From an uncultured cyanobacterium (GTDB taxonomy: Bacteria; Cyanobacteriota; Vampirovibrionia; Gastranaerophilales; Gastranaerophilaceae), in the NCBI GenBank assembly GCA_947073895.1, contig CAMTNN010000110.1:1-5662 (forward strand): a stretch of DNA of 5,662 nucleotides, in the 5' to 3' direction. The number at the start of each line of letters is the position of its first letter. The first letter of the stretch is position 1. The notes under the pieces were generated by a model. The model searched no databases. It worked only from the letters and a program-made list of their open reading frames with translations, and was not told where the DNA came from. Positions 5,233-5,662 of the stretch are shown in pieces. The translations under genes were made by a program, and so were the position numbers.

Positions 5233-5662
5233 TTAGATGTTTTTTTTCGCTTAGGATTTTTATTTGGCTTTTTGGTAAAGTTTTGCGATAAAGAATTATG
5301 AGATGTTTGAATTCTTTTTACGCTAAATACATCCGGCATAGCTTGCAGTGCTGTCAAAACTCTTCTAAGAGTATAAATATTATCCAGTTCAATACCGAGT
5401 TCTATTATACCGACTTTGCCTTTTGTCTTGACGTTAGCTGATGTAATACTTGTATTGTTATCTGAAACTACGCCGATAATATCTTTTAAAAGTCCTAGTT
5501 TTTCGGCTGTTTCTATTCTTATAGTTGTATGATAAGTTTTGTTTACGTTATTTCCTGACCAGTGGATTTCAAGGAGTCTTTCCGGTGGAACATCTTCAAG
5601 AGTGCGACAATCAAGTCGGTGTATGCTTACACCTTTTGAGCGTGTAACAACCCCAACAATTG
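5229..5662 (-). CDS. relA/spoT: RelA/SpoT homologue (RSH), C-terminal part, runs off the window
   Basis: The visible 143 C-terminal residues begin IVGVVTRSKGVSIHRLDC, which matches the conserved segment of the zinc-finger/RIS region of long RSH proteins (IVGyitrg.GvsvHr.dC). An ACT/RRM regulatory domain follows at about visible residues 43-118 (YHTTIRIE...GLLKDIIGVV...), then a lysine-rich tail KKPNKNPKRKKTSN. Long RSH enzymes, usually 700 or more residues, make and often also degrade (p)ppGpp; these C-terminal domains sense amino-acid starvation on the ribosome and restrain the catalytic half. The hydrolase and synthetase domains lie beyond 5662, so synthase-only versus bifunctional cannot be told. 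The stop, TAG on the minus strand at 5231-5229, overlaps the converging synthetase-like gene by 3 bases within a shared CTAG. Confidence 0.88.
   Translation of the reverse strand, partial: IVGVVTRSKGVSIHRLDCRTLEDVPPERLLEIHWSGNNVNKTYHTTIRIETAEKLGLLKDIIGVVSDNNTSITSANVKTKGKVGIIELGIELDNIYTLRRVLTALQAMPDVFSVKRIQTSHNSLSQNFTKKPNKNPKRKKTSN

Noticed and set aside
1..5662. CRISPR array or insertion sequence
   Set aside because: No regularly spaced repeats with spacers and no transposase or terminal inverted repeats were found.

Overview
The right-hand two thirds (about 2473-5662) look like chromosome of a gut-type, low-GC non-photosynthetic cyanobacterium (Vampirovibrionia/Melainabacteria, order Gastranaerophilales). 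The main clue is the N-terminal peptide of the 433-residue protein (F-G-L-T-M..PL.KDTVSFKG). I recall related F...KDTVSF motifs from many proteins of this lineage; that is memory, not a search. Moderate GC, weak Shine-Dalgarno sites and FPQG-type acyltransferases fit, but do not prove it.

The left third (1 to about 2427) looks like the right end of an integrated element. It holds the last 29 codons of an unidentified gene, a small stand-alone TerY-C zinc protein (251-619), and a very AT-rich Rad50/SMC-like ATPase (687-2291) with a degenerate Walker A, a Q-loop, an ABC-type signature, Walker B and a CxxC at the middle of its coiled coil. Both complete genes have strong Shine-Dalgarno sites, unlike the genes to the right. 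At 2428-2472 lies the 3' part of an initiator tRNA (anticodon loop to CCA) with no 5' half. This is what a tyrosine recombinase leaves when it integrates into a tRNA gene and rebuilds the intact copy at the far end. Two pairs of 10-bp-spaced direct repeats lie just inside this boundary. A strong hairpin terminator (2477-2510) that probably belonged to the tRNA gene follows the fragment.

Right of the boundary is a co-directional cluster: two tandem PlsC-family lysophospholipid acyltransferases (2535-3197, 3234-3887) and a divergent RelA/SpoT-type nucleotide pyrophosphokinase (3931-5232) with a long helical C-terminal extension. A full-length-type RSH gene enters from the right on the minus strand (C-terminal 143 residues, 5229 to beyond 5662). 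It meets the synthetase gene tail to tail: one CTAG tetranucleotide supplies the TAG stop of both.

The most unusual observation is that the lineage-type N-terminal motif of the synthetase-like protein is written in palindromic DNA. Two abutting near-perfect 11-bp inverted repeats at 4015-4058, preceded by a 5-bp one at 3987-4006, encode exactly the LTMASPLLKDTVSF peptide. This resembles a protein-coding palindromic repeat element of the kind known from Rickettsia.
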